A stretch of DNA of 64,000 nucleotides from Saccharothrix australiensis (GTDB taxonomy: Bacteria; Actinomycetota; Actinomycetes; Mycobacteriales; Pseudonocardiaceae), in the NCBI RefSeq assembly GCF_003634935.1, contig NZ_RBXO01000001.1:2257501-2321500 (forward strand), read 5' to 3'. The notes under the pieces were generated by a model. The model was given only the letters and a program-made list of their open reading frames with translations, did no database searches and was not told where the DNA came from. The position numbers were made by a program, and so were the translations under genes. Below, in pieces: positions 25,129-35,809 of the stretch; position 1 is the first letter of the stretch, and every line of letters begins with the position of its first letter.

Positions 25129-28023
25129 CGGGGCCCAGCGGACACCGCCCAGCTCGACCAGCACCGCACCGTCGTCGTCGCACACCAGGACGTCCGCGGG
25201 GCCGCCCTGCGGGGTGCCGGTCACCAGTCCCCACATCGAGGAGGTCCAGCGGCCGACGACGGTGGTCCGCTCGACGGTGAGCACGGCGTCGGCCGCGTGG
25301 CGACCGGTCGCCGCCCCCAGCACCCCGTCCAACAGGTCCGGGGGGAACCCGAAGTCCACCTCGCCGGGTGCCGGGCCGGTCAACCGCAGCAGCACGGAGT
25401 TCCCGTGCCGCTCCGCGACGCGCACACCGGGGGACCGCGGGTCGGCGGCTGGTCCGCGTGGTCGCGCCGCGCCGCCACCGGTGCGCTGCACCCGGTGGCG
25501 CAACAGGGCGGGGAGATCGCCGGCCTCGCGCCGCCGCGACACGCGCGCGGTCCCCTCCGCCAGGCGGGCCCGTGCCGCCGGCCGATCGGCTCCGGGCGCT
25601 TCGGTGATGTGGAACCGCCAGCGGCCGGGCGGTCCCGCCACCCCGGCGGCCTCCAGCGCCGAGCCGTGCCGGAACGCCGGGTCGAGGACCACGCTCAGGT
25701 CCTCGACGGTGGCCGGGGCCGAGCCGCACAGGCGGTGGGCCACCGCCGCCGCCAGTTCGACCAGCCCTCCCGCCGTCGGAGCACCGGAGGTGCCCCGGTC
25801 CCCGGCGCCTCCACGGGGGGTGGCGGTGGTGCGCCACCGCACCCCGCGTTCCTCGGTGGCGTGGTCGGGCAGCAGCGGGTGGGCACGTTCGGCTGGTGCG
25901 CCCGTGGTCGGCGCCCAGTACCGCCGCCGGCGCCAGGGATAGGGCGGAAGGCTCACCTGCCGGCCGGCGGGCAGGATCCGCTCCCACCGCAGGGCGTGCC
26001 CGGCTTCGTAGAGGTCCGCCGCGGCGGCCACGAGGGACTCCCACACCGAGCCGGCACACCCGGCGGCGGGCGGGTCGCCCAGGAAGACCCCGGCCGGGGT
26101 GAGGTGCAGCACGAGGTCGTCGGACGCGGCGGCTCCCGGCGCGTCGACCCTGGTGACCGGGGGGAGCCGCGGTTCGGCCGCTCGGTCCGCGTCGACACCG
26201 TCGCCGGGCCGGCGCGCCGCCACGCTGCCGGGCGGGGTCGTCAGCCGCACGCCCCAGTCGCGCCACAGGGCGATCAGCCCCGCCGGCAGCGGCCTCGACG
26301 CGAGGTCCGGGGCGGTGGGGTGGAGCGGGCCGGCTGCTCGTCGCGGCGATGCCGCGCACTCCCGGACGGCGTCGCGGAACGCGTTGCTGCGTCGGGACAA
26401 CTCCTCCACCACCGCGTGGTCGGTCGGCTCATCGCGGAGGACGAGCACCACACCCGGCGGGCTGCCCACCGGGGTGGCGCGCAGCGGCCGGGGTTCCCGC
26501 CGCAGGGCCTCCACCATGCCCGCGCGGTCGTGGGCCCGGAACGCGCGCCGGTAGGGGTGGTGCGCCCGGCGGACCGCCGCGGTGTGGCAGACGTCGGCGA
26601 GCGGCACCTCGGGCGAGGTCTCCAGGAACTCGGCGTGGGCCGCGGCGGCGGCGTCGAGGCTGTCCGGGTGCCGCGCCGAGAGCACCAGTGCGAAAGGACC
26701 CACGTCCGGTGCGCCACCCGGCACCGGGTGGTCGGCGGAACCCAGCACGGCGTGGACGTTGGTGCCGGTGACGCTGAAGGAGTTGACACCGGCGACCAGG
26801 CCGTCCCGGTCGGGCAGGGGCGTCGACCTCGTCACCACCGAGCAGCGCGACCCGTCCCACCGCAGCGCCGGCGTCGGCGTGGTGTGGTGCAGCGTCGCGG
26901 GGAGCAGCCGGTGGTGGAGCGCCAAGGCGGCCTTGAGCAGTCCGGTGAGCCCCGCGACCGGCTCCTGGTGGCCGAAGTTGCCCCGGACCGAGCTGAGCAG
27001 GACCGGGCGGCCCGGCGGCCGTCCGGGACCGAGCACCGACGCCAGCGCGGCGATCTCCACCGGGTCCCCGGCCGGGGTGCCGACACCGTGGGTCTCGACG
27101 AACGACACCCTGGCGGGCTCGACACCCGCGTCCCGGTAGGCCAGGCGCAGGACTTCCTCCTGCGTGGCCGCCGCCGGGGCGAGCATCGTCGGGCTCGCGC
27201 GGCCGTCGTTCGTGACGGCGCTGCCGAGCACGACCGCGTACACCCGGTCACCGTCCCGCCGCGCGGCGGACAGCGGCTTCAGCACGACGACCGCGCACCC
27301 CTCGCCCCGCACGAACCCGTCCGCCCCGGCGTCGGCGAACGCGCTGCGCCCCTTGGCGGACAGCACGCCGGCCCGGCCGTAGGCGATGGTCTCCTCCGGG
27401 GACAGGACGAGGTGGACCGCTCCCGCCACCGCCAGTCGGCATTCGCCGTCGCGCAGGCTCCGGCACGCCAGGTGCACGGCGGCCAACCCGCCCGAGCAGT
27501 TGGTGTCGACGGTCATGCTCGGGCCGCGCAGGTCGAACTGGAAGGACACCTGCCCGCTCAGGCCGGCGCTGCCGGCGGCCCCGATCACCGAGAACATGTC
27601 CAGCAGACCGTCCCGCGCCAGCAGGTGCCAGTAGTGCGACGCGGCCTTCGCCATGAACACGCCCGTCCGGCGCGTCGCCGTGCCGCCGGTGACGACACCG
27701 GCGTCCTCGAAAGCCTCCCACGTCGTCTCCAGCACCAACCGCTGCTGGGGGTCCATGTGCGCGGCCTGCCGGCGGCCGATGCCGAAGAAGTCGGCGTCGA
27801 ACGACGAGACGTCCTCGATCGACGCCATGCGCGGGGCGGGTCGGTGCCGGCTGCCCTCGTCGGTGCCGGCGAGCGCTCGGAGGCCGTACCGGTCCGCGCC
27901 GATCGGGCCCACGACGTCGACCCCGTCGCACAGGGCCCGCCAGAGGGCCAGGGGTCCCCGGACGCGCGGGAAGCGGCACCCCGCGCCGACCACGGCGATC
28001 GGCTCGTCGTTCCCACGCGTCAT
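25102..28023 (-). CDS. unusual PKS: KS, decayed AT, partial DH
   Basis: 973 residues. The KS (1 to about 430) has Cys in DTNCSGGLAAVHLA (near 174), His in ETHGVGTP (near 313) and His in GNFGHQEPVAG (near 350); all three catalytic residues are there, but DTNCSGG, ETHGVGTP and GNFGHQ are unusual versions of DTACSSS, EAHGTGT and SNIGHT. The following KS-AT linker is normal, but the AT is cut to about 200 residues without GQGxQ or GHSxG. A post-AT linker (SLPPYPWRRRRYW) leads to a double-hotdog DH that keeps the C-half aspartate (PPDLLDGVL) but lacks the N-half HxxxGxxxxP. No ACP, KR or TE. It diverges from a full acyl-CoA carboxylase set. An ACP must be supplied in trans, or the KS works on acyl-CoA. 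Confidence 0.8.
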   Translation of the reverse strand: MTRGNDEPIAVVGAGCRFPRVRGPLALWRALCDGVDVVGPIGADRYGLRALAGTDEGSRHRPAPRMASIEDVSSFDADFFGIGRRQAAHMDPQQRLVLETTWEAFEDAGVVTGGTATRRTGVFMAKAASHYWHLLARDGLLDMFSVIGAAGSAGLSGQVSFQFDLRGPSMTVDTNCSGGLAAVHLACRSLRDGECRLAVAGAVHLVLSPEETIAYGRAGVLSAKGRSAFADAGADGFVRGEGCAVVVLKPLSAARRDGDRVYAVVLGSAVTNDGRASPTMLAPAAATQEEVLRLAYRDAGVEPARVSFVETHGVGTPAGDPVEIAALASVLGPGRPPGRPVLLSSVRGNFGHQEPVAGLTGLLKAALALHHRLLPATLHHTTPTPALRWDGSRCSVVTRSTPLPDRDGLVAGVNSFSVTGTNVHAVLGSADHPVPGGAPDVGPFALVLSARHPDSLDAAAAAHAEFLETSPEVPLADVCHTAAVRRAHHPYRRAFRAHDRAGMVEALRREPRPLRATPVGSPPGVVLVLRDEPTDHAVVEELSRRSNAFRDAVRECAASPRRAAGPLHPTAPDLASRPLPAGLIALWRDWGVRLTTPPGSVAARRPGDGVDADRAAEPRLPPVTRVDAPGAAASDDLVLHLTPAGVFLGDPPAAGCAGSVWESLVAAAADLYEAGHALRWERILPAGRQVSLPPYPWRRRRYWAPTTGAPAERAHPLLPDHATEERGVRWRTTATPRGGAGDRGTSGAPTAGGLVELAAAVAHRLCGSAPATVEDLSVVLDPAFRHGSALEAAGVAGPPGRWRFHITEAPGADRPAARARLAEGTARVSRRREAGDLPALLRHRVQRTGGGAARPRGPAADPRSPGVRVAERHGNSVLLRLTGPAPGEVDFGFPPDLLDGVLGAATGRHAADAVLTVERTTVVGRWTSSMWGLVTGTPQGGPADVLVCDDDGAVLVELGGVRWAPSPLRACTP

Positions 28024-28187
28024 GGCCGGCCCTCGCCTCGATCGAGTCAGGACATCGTCCGCGCGACCCGGCGGACGCCGCCAGTGCCGTACGTCCCGGG
28101 ACCTTCGTCTCGGAGGCACGGGCGGCACCGACCGGGGACCATGGGGCCGGCCCTGACCGGTCGCGTCCTCGGCGGGAGGTGGAGCAC
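28024..28187. other. divergent control region of PKS and ACC operons
   Basis: 164 bp between the PKS ATG (minus) and the carboxyltransferase start (plus). It must hold both promoters. I did not see a convincing -35/-10 pair or a palindrome. Confidence 0.5.
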
Positions 28188-29900
28188 GTGGTCGAAGACC
28201 TGCTCGCCAGGGTCGGGGCGACCGCGAACCGGTGGCGCCGCTGCGCCGGGTGCCGCAGGTGGTGGCCGCGTCGCGCACTCCCGCCCGCGTGGACCTGCCC
28301 GGCGTGCGCGGCACCGTTCCGGATGCCGGCCGCGGACCGGATCGCCTCCCTCGTGGACCCGGGCACCTTCCGCGAGTTCGGAGCGACGCTGACGCCGGGC
28401 GACCCGCTCGGTTTCCGCGACCGCGCACCGTACCCCCAGCGCTGCGCCCGGGCCCGCGCGCGGACCGGCCTGCGGGAGTCGGCGGTGTCCGGCACCGCCG
28501 ACATCGCGGGCCGTCGGGTCGTCGTGGTCGTGTTCGACTTCGACTTCCTCGGGGGGTCCTTGGGGGTGGTGGCGGGTGAGAAGCTCGCCAGGGCCGCGGA
28601 AATCGCGTCACGCGAGCACGTGCCGCTGGTGACCGTGTCGGCTTCGGGCGGCGGGCGCATGCAGGAGGGCCCTTTCGCCCTGTTCCAGGGAGCCAAGACC
28701 GCGGCGGCGATCAGCGCTCTCCGGGACGCGGGCATCCCCTACATCAGCGTGCTCACCGACCCGGTGATCGGCGGTGTCCAGGTGTCCTTCGCCAGCGCCG
28801 GTGACGTCGTGGTGGCGGAGGAGGGCACCCGGGCGGGCTTCGCCGGCCGCCGGGTGGTCGAGCAGACCACCGGGCGCGCCCTGCCCGCCGACTTCCAGAC
28901 CGACGCCTTCCTGCTGCGGCACGGGCACGTGGACATGGTTGCGCCGCGCCGGGAACTGCCGGGGTGCGTGGCCCGCCTGGTGGCGTACGCGGTGCCGGCA
29001 CGGCGCGCGCAGGGCCGGGAGACCGGCGATCCGGTGCACCGCGCGGCGGCGCGCACACCACAGGACGACGCCGACCCCTGGGACGCGGTCGTCGCGGTGC
29101 GGGCGGCGCACCGCCCGCGACTGGCGCACTACCTGGCGGCGGTCTTCACCGACGCGGTCGAGCTGCACGGCGACCGCAGGCGCGGCGACGACGCGACCGT
29201 CTTCACCGGGTTCGCGCGGCTGGACGGGTACCCGGTGGTCGTCATCGGGCACAACAGGATCACCGAGGGCCCATCGCGCAACAGCGGGATGGCGAGCCCG
29301 GCCGGCTACCGCAAGGCGGCGCGCGTGATGCGCCTGGCGGCGCGGTGGTCCATCCCCGTGGTGACGCTCGTCGACACGCCCGGCGCGCACCCCGAGGCCG
29401 ACGCCGAGGCCGACAACCAGTCCGCCGCCATCGCCGAGACCATGCTCACCGCCGCGCGCCTGCCCACTCCCGTGCTGTGCGTCGTCATCGGCGAAGGCGG
29501 TAGCGGCGGCGCCCTGGCGTTGTCCATCGGTGACCGGCTGCTCATGCAGCACAACGCCACGTTCTCCATCATCAGCCCCGAGGGGTGCGCGGCGATCCTG
29601 TTCGCCGACAGCGCCAAGGCGCCGGAAGCCGCTCGCGCGCTGCACCTGCGCGCCACCGACCTGCACCGGCACGGGCTGGTCGACGACGTCGTGCGGGAGC
29701 CGCCCGGCGGCGCGCACGCCGACCCGCCGCGCGCGGCGGACCTGCTGGCCGACGCCCTGCGCAGGCACCTGGCCGAACTCCGGGGGCTGGACGGCCGGCG
29801 GCTCGTGGCGCGCCGGAGCCGCCGGCTGCGGGCCCTGGGCGGCGACTGGTGCCTGCCCGGCGCCACCACCCTCCTACCGGACGAGGACGACCGTGGATGA
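28188..29900 (+). CDS. acyl-CoA carboxylase, fused beta-alpha carboxyltransferase
   Basis: 570 residues from a GTG with GGGAGG 8 bp upstream; a GTG 9 bp earlier is too near that site. The first part is AccD-like with a four-cysteine zinc ribbon (CAGC near 23-26 and CPAC near 41-44), then the crotonase-type core SASGGGRMQEG; the second half is AccA-like, with GEGGSGGALALS and ISPEGCAAIL. Bacteria such as E. coli have these as separate subunits; the fusion is normal in some actinobacteria. It transfers CO2 from biotin to acetyl- or another acyl-CoA, giving malonyl-type extender units. Its last 8 bp overlap the biotin carrier gene. Confidence 0.88.
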   Translation: MVEDLLARVGATANRWRRCAGCRRWWPRRALPPAWTCPACAAPFRMPAADRIASLVDPGTFREFGATLTPGDPLGFRDRAPYPQRCARARARTGLRESAVSGTADIAGRRVVVVVFDFDFLGGSLGVVAGEKLARAAEIASREHVPLVTVSASGGGRMQEGPFALFQGAKTAAAISALRDAGIPYISVLTDPVIGGVQVSFASAGDVVVAEEGTRAGFAGRRVVEQTTGRALPADFQTDAFLLRHGHVDMVAPRRELPGCVARLVAYAVPARRAQGRETGDPVHRAAARTPQDDADPWDAVVAVRAAHRPRLAHYLAAVFTDAVELHGDRRRGDDATVFTGFARLDGYPVVVIGHNRITEGPSRNSGMASPAGYRKAARVMRLAARWSIPVVTLVDTPGAHPEADAEADNQSAAIAETMLTAARLPTPVLCVVIGEGGSGGALALSIGDRLLMQHNATFSIISPEGCAAILFADSAKAPEAARALHLRATDLHRHGLVDDVVREPPGGAHADPPRAADLLADALRRHLAELRGLDGRRLVARRSRRLRALGGDWCLPGATTLLPDEDDRG

Positions 29901-30419
29901 CCGACTCGCGAACGGGCCGAGCACACCGCACGACGACGCCTCGGCGGCCGTCGAAGCCGTCCGGAGGGTGCTGGCACTGCTCGGGGCCGCCCGGGCGGGA
30001 CAGGTCCGGGTCCGCAACGGCCGGTTCGAGCTCGACGTCACGCTGCACCCCGGTTCGGCGGGTGTCCACGGCGACGTCGAACCCGCCGAACCCGGACCCT
30101 CCGAACCACAACCCTCCGAACCCCGACCCGCCGGCGCGGGCCCGGCCGAGGTCCGGATCACCGCGCCCGCGATCGGCGTCTTCCACCGGCGGTCCGCGCC
30201 CGGTGAACCGCCGCTGGTGCAGGTCGGTGACCAGGTCGAGGCCGGGCGCGAACTCGGCCTGATCGAGGCGATGAAGGCGTTCATCCCCGTCGTGGCGGAC
30301 CGGCCGGGCACGGTCGGCGCGATCCACGTCGAGGATGCCGAAGTGGTCGAGTACGGGCAGGTCCTGATCGACCTGGTGCCCGACCCGGTCGGCGTACCGG
30401 AGCCCCGGGTGGGTGCCCC

Positions 30420-30423
<4 letters not shown>
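29893..30423 (+). CDS. biotin carboxyl carrier protein
   Basis: 176 residues. A helical N-terminal part and a Pro/Glu-rich linker (repeats of EPGPSEPQPSEP type) lead to a C-terminal biotinyl domain in which the biotin lysine is in IEAMKAF, after VQVGDQVEAGRELGLI. The GTG start at 29893 overlaps the carboxyltransferase gene by 8 bp, and its own stop overlaps the biotin carboxylase start (GTGA at 30420). It is the swinging arm of the carboxylase encoded around it. Confidence 0.9.
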
Positions 30424-31789
<1,366 letters not shown>

Positions 31790-31790
<1 letters not shown>

Positions 31791-33319
31791 TGGCCGCGCC
31801 CGACACCACGGCGCCGCAGGGACGGGTCCACACCGCTCACATCGCAGGCCGCGACCTCGTCCTCCAGCAGGTCGTCCAACCCGTCGTGGCCTCCCTCTCG
31901 GCGGACCGGTCCGTCCACCGACCGCCGATCCTCGGCCGTTGCGCCCTCGCCGGCCCGGACGAGGTGCGCGCCGCCACCGCCGCGGCCGTGGCGGCGGCAC
32001 CGCTGTGGGCCGACGTGCCACCGGCGGACAGGTTCGCGCTGGGGCCGGTCTTCTGCCGGCGGTTGGCGGACGCGGCCGGGGAGTTCACGGCCCTGCTCGT
32101 GGCCGAGGGCTGCCCGCGGCGCATCGCCGACTGGCTCCTCGACAGCATGTCGGGGATGTTCGACGCCGAGTCGTGCCGCTGGTACCTCGGCCTGGTGCGG
32201 CGCGAGTGGCGTGACGGCGACCGGCGGTTGGTGCTCCAGCACCACCCCGACGGGGTGCTCGCGATCAACCCGCCCGGCAACGCGGCCGCGTTCAGCGCCG
32301 CGACCGCGGCACTGCACGGGCTCATGGCAGGCAACGCCGTCGTCGTCCGCGTGCCCCGGCGCTTCCCGTCGAGCACGACGTTCCTGCTGCGCCACGTGCT
32401 CGTGCCGTGCCTGGAGGAGGCGCACGCGCCACCCGGAACGCTGAACTTCTTCTGCAGCGCACCGGATTCCGTGCTGCGGCACTGGCTCGACGACCCCGGC
32501 GTCGACGACATCCTGTACTACGGCAACAGCGAGCGCGGTCTGGGCTTCCAGCGCGCGTGCTCGGACCGGGGGAAGAAGGCCGTCCTCGAACTGTCGGGCA
32601 ACGACACGGTGGTCGTGTGGAAGGACGCCTCGATCCCCGGCGCGGTGGAGTCCCTGGTGGCGGCTTTCCACGGATCCGGTCAGATGTGCATCGCCCCGAA
32701 CCGCGCCGTGATCCACCCCTCGGTGGCCGACGACCTCATCGCGGCGCTGCGCGTGCGGGTCGCCGGGATCAGGCCCGGCAGGCCGGAGGACGACACGACG
32801 CTGCTCACCCCCGTGCCCGGTGACGCGCACGTCGCCGTGCTGCGGGAAGCACTGGCCGCCGGGGCGGTCCTGGTGTGCGGTGGCAGGCGGCTGACCCTCG
32901 CCGGCACACCGCACCCCGCCGGGCCGTTCCTGGAGCCCACCCTGCTCCGGGTCGACGGCCTGGGCACCGCGGCCGGCCTGAGCGCGGTCCGCGAGGAGAC
33001 GTTCTTCCCCCTGCTGACGCTGGTCGTACCGCACCCGGAGGCCGACGACGGACGCCTGCTCTCGGACGTGATCGGCTTCCTCAACCGCAACCGCTACGGC
33101 CTCCGCAACTCCCTGTGGACCGGTGATCCCGCTGTAGCCGAGCGGTTCGTGGCCGGTGTGCGCAACGGCGCCATGCTCAAGGTGAACCAACCGCACCTCG
33201 ACTTCGTCCACCTGCTGCCCAGCCACGGGGGGACGGGGCGGTCGGGTGGCGTCCACGGTGAAGCGACCTACGTGTTCCTCAAGACCAGCCACCTCCAGTC
33301 GGCGGTTCTGGGCCCGTGA
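31790..33319 (+). CDS. aldehyde dehydrogenase-type acyl reductase
   Basis: 509 residues of the aldehyde dehydrogenase superfamily. The nucleophile is in GSGQMCIAPNR (near 300), with the general-base region ELSGND (near 266) and the cofactor strand AINPPGNAAAFSAATAALHG. The sequence is divergent, somewhat toward the LuxC/acyl-CoA-reductase side, with PPGTLNFFCSAPDSV in place of the usual NxGPG-type loop. Translationally coupled (TGATG) to biotin carboxylase. It could reduce an acyl-CoA or acyl-ACP to aldehyde, or oxidise an aldehyde. It ends 11 bp from the convergent fabG. Confidence 0.75.
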
Positions 33320-33330
33320 CCCCGGCGCGG

Positions 33331-34056
33331 TCAGAACCGCAGGCCGCCGTCGACCCGCAGGACCTGGCCGGTGATGCCGGCCGCCCGGTCCGACACCAGG
33401 AACCCCACCACGGCGGCCACCTCCTCGGGGGTGCCGAACCGGCCCATCGGGATGAGCGGCTTCCACCTGTCCTCGTAGGGAAGGGCGGTGCTGGTGCCGA
33501 TGAAGCCCGGCGCCACGGCGTTCACCCGGACGCCGAACCGCCGCAGCTCCTTGGCCAGCGAGAGGGTGAAGCCGGTGAGCGCGGCCTTGGAGGAGGCGTA
33601 GTTGACCTGTCCGGCGTTGCCGTCCAGGCCCACCACCGACGACAGCGTGACGACCGCGCCACCGCGCCGACCCATCAGGTCCGGCACCACCTCGCGCGTC
33701 ACCCGGAACGTCCCGGTGAGGTTGACGTCCAGCACCCGGTGCCACGCCTCGTCGCCCATCCGGGCCAGCCACCCGTCCCGCATGACGCCCGCGTTGTTGA
33801 CCAGGACCGAGACGGGGCCCAGGGTGTCGCGCACCCGCTCGACGAACCGCCGTACCGAAGCGGTGTCGGTCACGTCGCATCGCGCGCCCAGCACGGAAGC
33901 GCCGGAGGGTTCCGCCTCGGCCACCGCCCGCCCCGCCGACTCGTCGTCGGACTCGTAGCAGAAGGCGACGTCGTGGCCGTCGCGCGCCAGGGCGGTCACC
34001 ACCGCACGCCCGATACCGCGGGAACCACCGGTCACCACGGCCACCCGACGGCTCAC
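33331..34056 (-). CDS. 3-oxoacyl-ACP reductase (FabG-like)
   Basis: 241-residue SDR with TGGSRGIG (9-16), NNAG (87-90) and the triad S140-Y153-K157 (YASSK); the arrangement NAVAPGFI is typical of FabG. The GTG at 34056 overlaps the LuxR stop (GTGA), so it is coupled to the regulator. Uses NADPH to reduce beta-ketoacyl chains. Next to a PKS protein with no KR domain, it may provide the missing ketoreduction in trans; this is an inference from position. Confidence 0.85.
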   Translation of the reverse strand: MSRRVAVVTGGSRGIGRAVVTALARDGHDVAFCYESDDESAGRAVAEAEPSGASVLGARCDVTDTASVRRFVERVRDTLGPVSVLVNNAGVMRDGWLARMGDEAWHRVLDVNLTGTFRVTREVVPDLMGRRGGAVVTLSSVVGLDGNAGQVNYASSKAALTGFTLSLAKELRRFGVRVNAVAPGFIGTSTALPYEDRWKPLIPMGRFGTPEEVAAVVGFLVSDRAAGITGQVLRVDGGLRF

Positions 34057-34724
34057 GGCGAAACCGGGCCAGCGACGTCCCTGGCCGTCGACGGCACGGA
34101 GATGTAGCCGTGCCGGAGGGCGACGAGCACCGCCGTCGTCCGGTCGGTGACGGACAGCTTGGTGAACAACGAACTCAGGTAGTTCTTCACCGTTTTCTCC
34201 GACAGCCCCAGGCATCGGGAGATCCGGCGGTTCGACTGCCCCAGGCCCAGCAGTTGCAGGACCTGCCGTTCACGCGGGGTCAGGTCGTCGGCGCGCTTCC
34301 CGGGTGTCGGTTCCACCGCCGCGCGGATCCGGCCGGCGGGGTGCCGCTGCGCCGGGATGCCCGGCGAACCGTCGCGCCCGCTCCGCTGGGCCCGCCCCGC
34401 GGTCGCCGCCAACTCCGCTCCGGCCCGGTGCTGGGTCGCCATCCACTGGACCTTGGCGAGGGTCTCGTGGAGCGCCGCCTCCATGCGGCTGGACACCGCT
34501 TGCAGGAGCCGAGGGGGCATGGGCTCGGCGTGCTGGCCGAAGTGCAACCACCTCAGGCACGACGCGAGTTCGTCCCTGCTCCACCCGTGCAGGTCTGCCC
34601 GGCATTCGAGGTCGTGCACCACGTCCGCCGTGGTCAAACCGTTGATGTCCAGCCACCGCTGGAAGACGTGTGAGGTGTGGCCGGCGAGCTGCTCGGGTTC
34701 CGAAGCGGGATTCAAGTCGCCCAT
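34053..34724 (-). CDS. LuxR-type regulator
   Basis: 223 residues from the ATG at 34724. The C-terminal LuxR/GerE helix-turn-helix is about 160-215 (LTPRERQVLQLLGLGQSNRR, then SEKTVKNYLSSLFTKL). The N-terminal half is helical and does not match a receiver, PAS or autoinducer domain. It is coupled by GTGA to fabG and diverges from the alpha/beta hydrolase across 169 bp. It is the only obvious cluster-situated regulator in 22-38 kb. Confidence 0.85.
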   Translation of the reverse strand: MGDLNPASEPEQLAGHTSHVFQRWLDINGLTTADVVHDLECRADLHGWSRDELASCLRWLHFGQHAEPMPPRLLQAVSSRMEAALHETLAKVQWMATQHRAGAELAATAGRAQRSGRDGSPGIPAQRHPAGRIRAAVEPTPGKRADDLTPRERQVLQLLGLGQSNRRISRCLGLSEKTVKNYLSSLFTKLSVTDRTTAVLVALRHGYISVPSTARDVAGPVSP

Positions 34725-34893
34725 GGAACGAGCCCCCCACGTCGATGGTTGCTCTTCGTAGTTGCCAGGTTGCAGAATGTAGCACATGTCGATCCATCGG
34801 CACAGTGGGTCAAAAGGCCGAAAGCGCTGTCTCGACGTGCTGTTCACCGGTCGGCGTCGGCATTCGGCGGGAGCCGTCGGTGGTGCTCGTCCG

Positions 34894-35634
34894 ATGGCGT
34901 CCGATAGGCGTCACCACTTCCGTGGTGACGAGTTCGCCGGGACGCGCGTGCGTGCCCTGTGCGCGGGCGACCGGCGGGCGGGACGACCGGTGGTGGTGTT
35001 CGTGCCGGCTCTTGGTGTCACAGAGGACTTGGTGAACCTCGCGAGCGAGTGCGGGACGTGGACGCGGTCGGTGCTGCTCGACGTGCTCGGGTCGGTCGGT
35101 CGTGTCGACCTGCCCGCGTTCGCGACCGCTGTGGCGCAGTGGTTGGAGGTCGCGGTGGACGCGCCCGTCGTGCTGGCGGGGCACTCCACGGGGGCGCAAG
35201 TCGCCCTGCGCGCCGCCGTCCAGGTGCCGGCAGCGGTGCGGGTGCTGGTCCTGATGTCGCCGACGTTCCCGCCTCGGCTGCGACGGGTCCCGGCCCTGGT
35301 GCGCGCGAACTTCCGCAACGCGGCGCACGAGCCGCTCGACGTGTGGAGGGCCGTCCTGCCGGGGTGCGCGAGGGTCGGGGCGGTGACGTTGTGCCGGCTC
35401 CTGCGGTCGGCGCAGCACGACCGCCCGGAGGAGATCGTCACCGACGTGCGGTGCCCGGTGCTGGTCGTGCGGGGGGAGCACGACGCGTTCTGCCCGGAGC
35501 CCTGGGCCAGCAGGCTGGGCGCCGCCGCTCGACGAGGTCGGTGCGTGAACGTCCTCGGAGCACACGGTTTCCCGCACCAGTACGACAAGAACACCAGTGC
35601 GCTCATCGCCGACTTCGCCGGCAGGAGCGGCTGA
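34894..35634 (+). CDS. alpha/beta hydrolase
   Basis: 246 residues from the ATG at 34894; a longer open frame upstream runs into the LuxR promoter. The nucleophile elbow is AGHSTGAQ, the acid is in VRGEHDAFCP, and the histidine in GAHGFPHQY. No signal peptide. Cytosolic esterase/thioesterase-like enzyme; in this region a release or editing role is possible. It faces away from LuxR and is followed by a hairpin at 35698-35724. Confidence 0.78.
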   Translation: MASDRRHHFRGDEFAGTRVRALCAGDRRAGRPVVVFVPALGVTEDLVNLASECGTWTRSVLLDVLGSVGRVDLPAFATAVAQWLEVAVDAPVVLAGHSTGAQVALRAAVQVPAAVRVLVLMSPTFPPRLRRVPALVRANFRNAAHEPLDVWRAVLPGCARVGAVTLCRLLRSAQHDRPEEIVTDVRCPVLVVRGEHDAFCPEPWASRLGAAARRGRCVNVLGAHGFPHQYDKNTSALIADFAGRSG

Positions 35635-35697
35635 CCCGGTTCGTCCGCCTGCGCGGTGCGTCGCCGCCACCCGAAGGTGTGAGATGTCCACGTCGGC

Positions 35698-35724
35698 GGA
35701 GGGGACCGCTGGCCCGTCCCCTCC
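35698..35724. terminator. hairpin after alpha/beta hydrolase
   Basis: GGAGGGGAC pairs perfectly with GTCCCCTCC across a 9-nt loop, 64 bp after the hydrolase stop. It separates the hydrolase from the methyltransferase/borosin genes, which then probably have their own promoter in 35725-35809. Confidence 0.6.
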
Positions 35725-35809
35725 CGCTCGCGCAGACTCGGGTGGCAGACCAGGAGCGGAAGGTCCCGGCACCGGGCTGACCGGCCTGCCTGCGTGAGGA
35801 GCCATCGGC

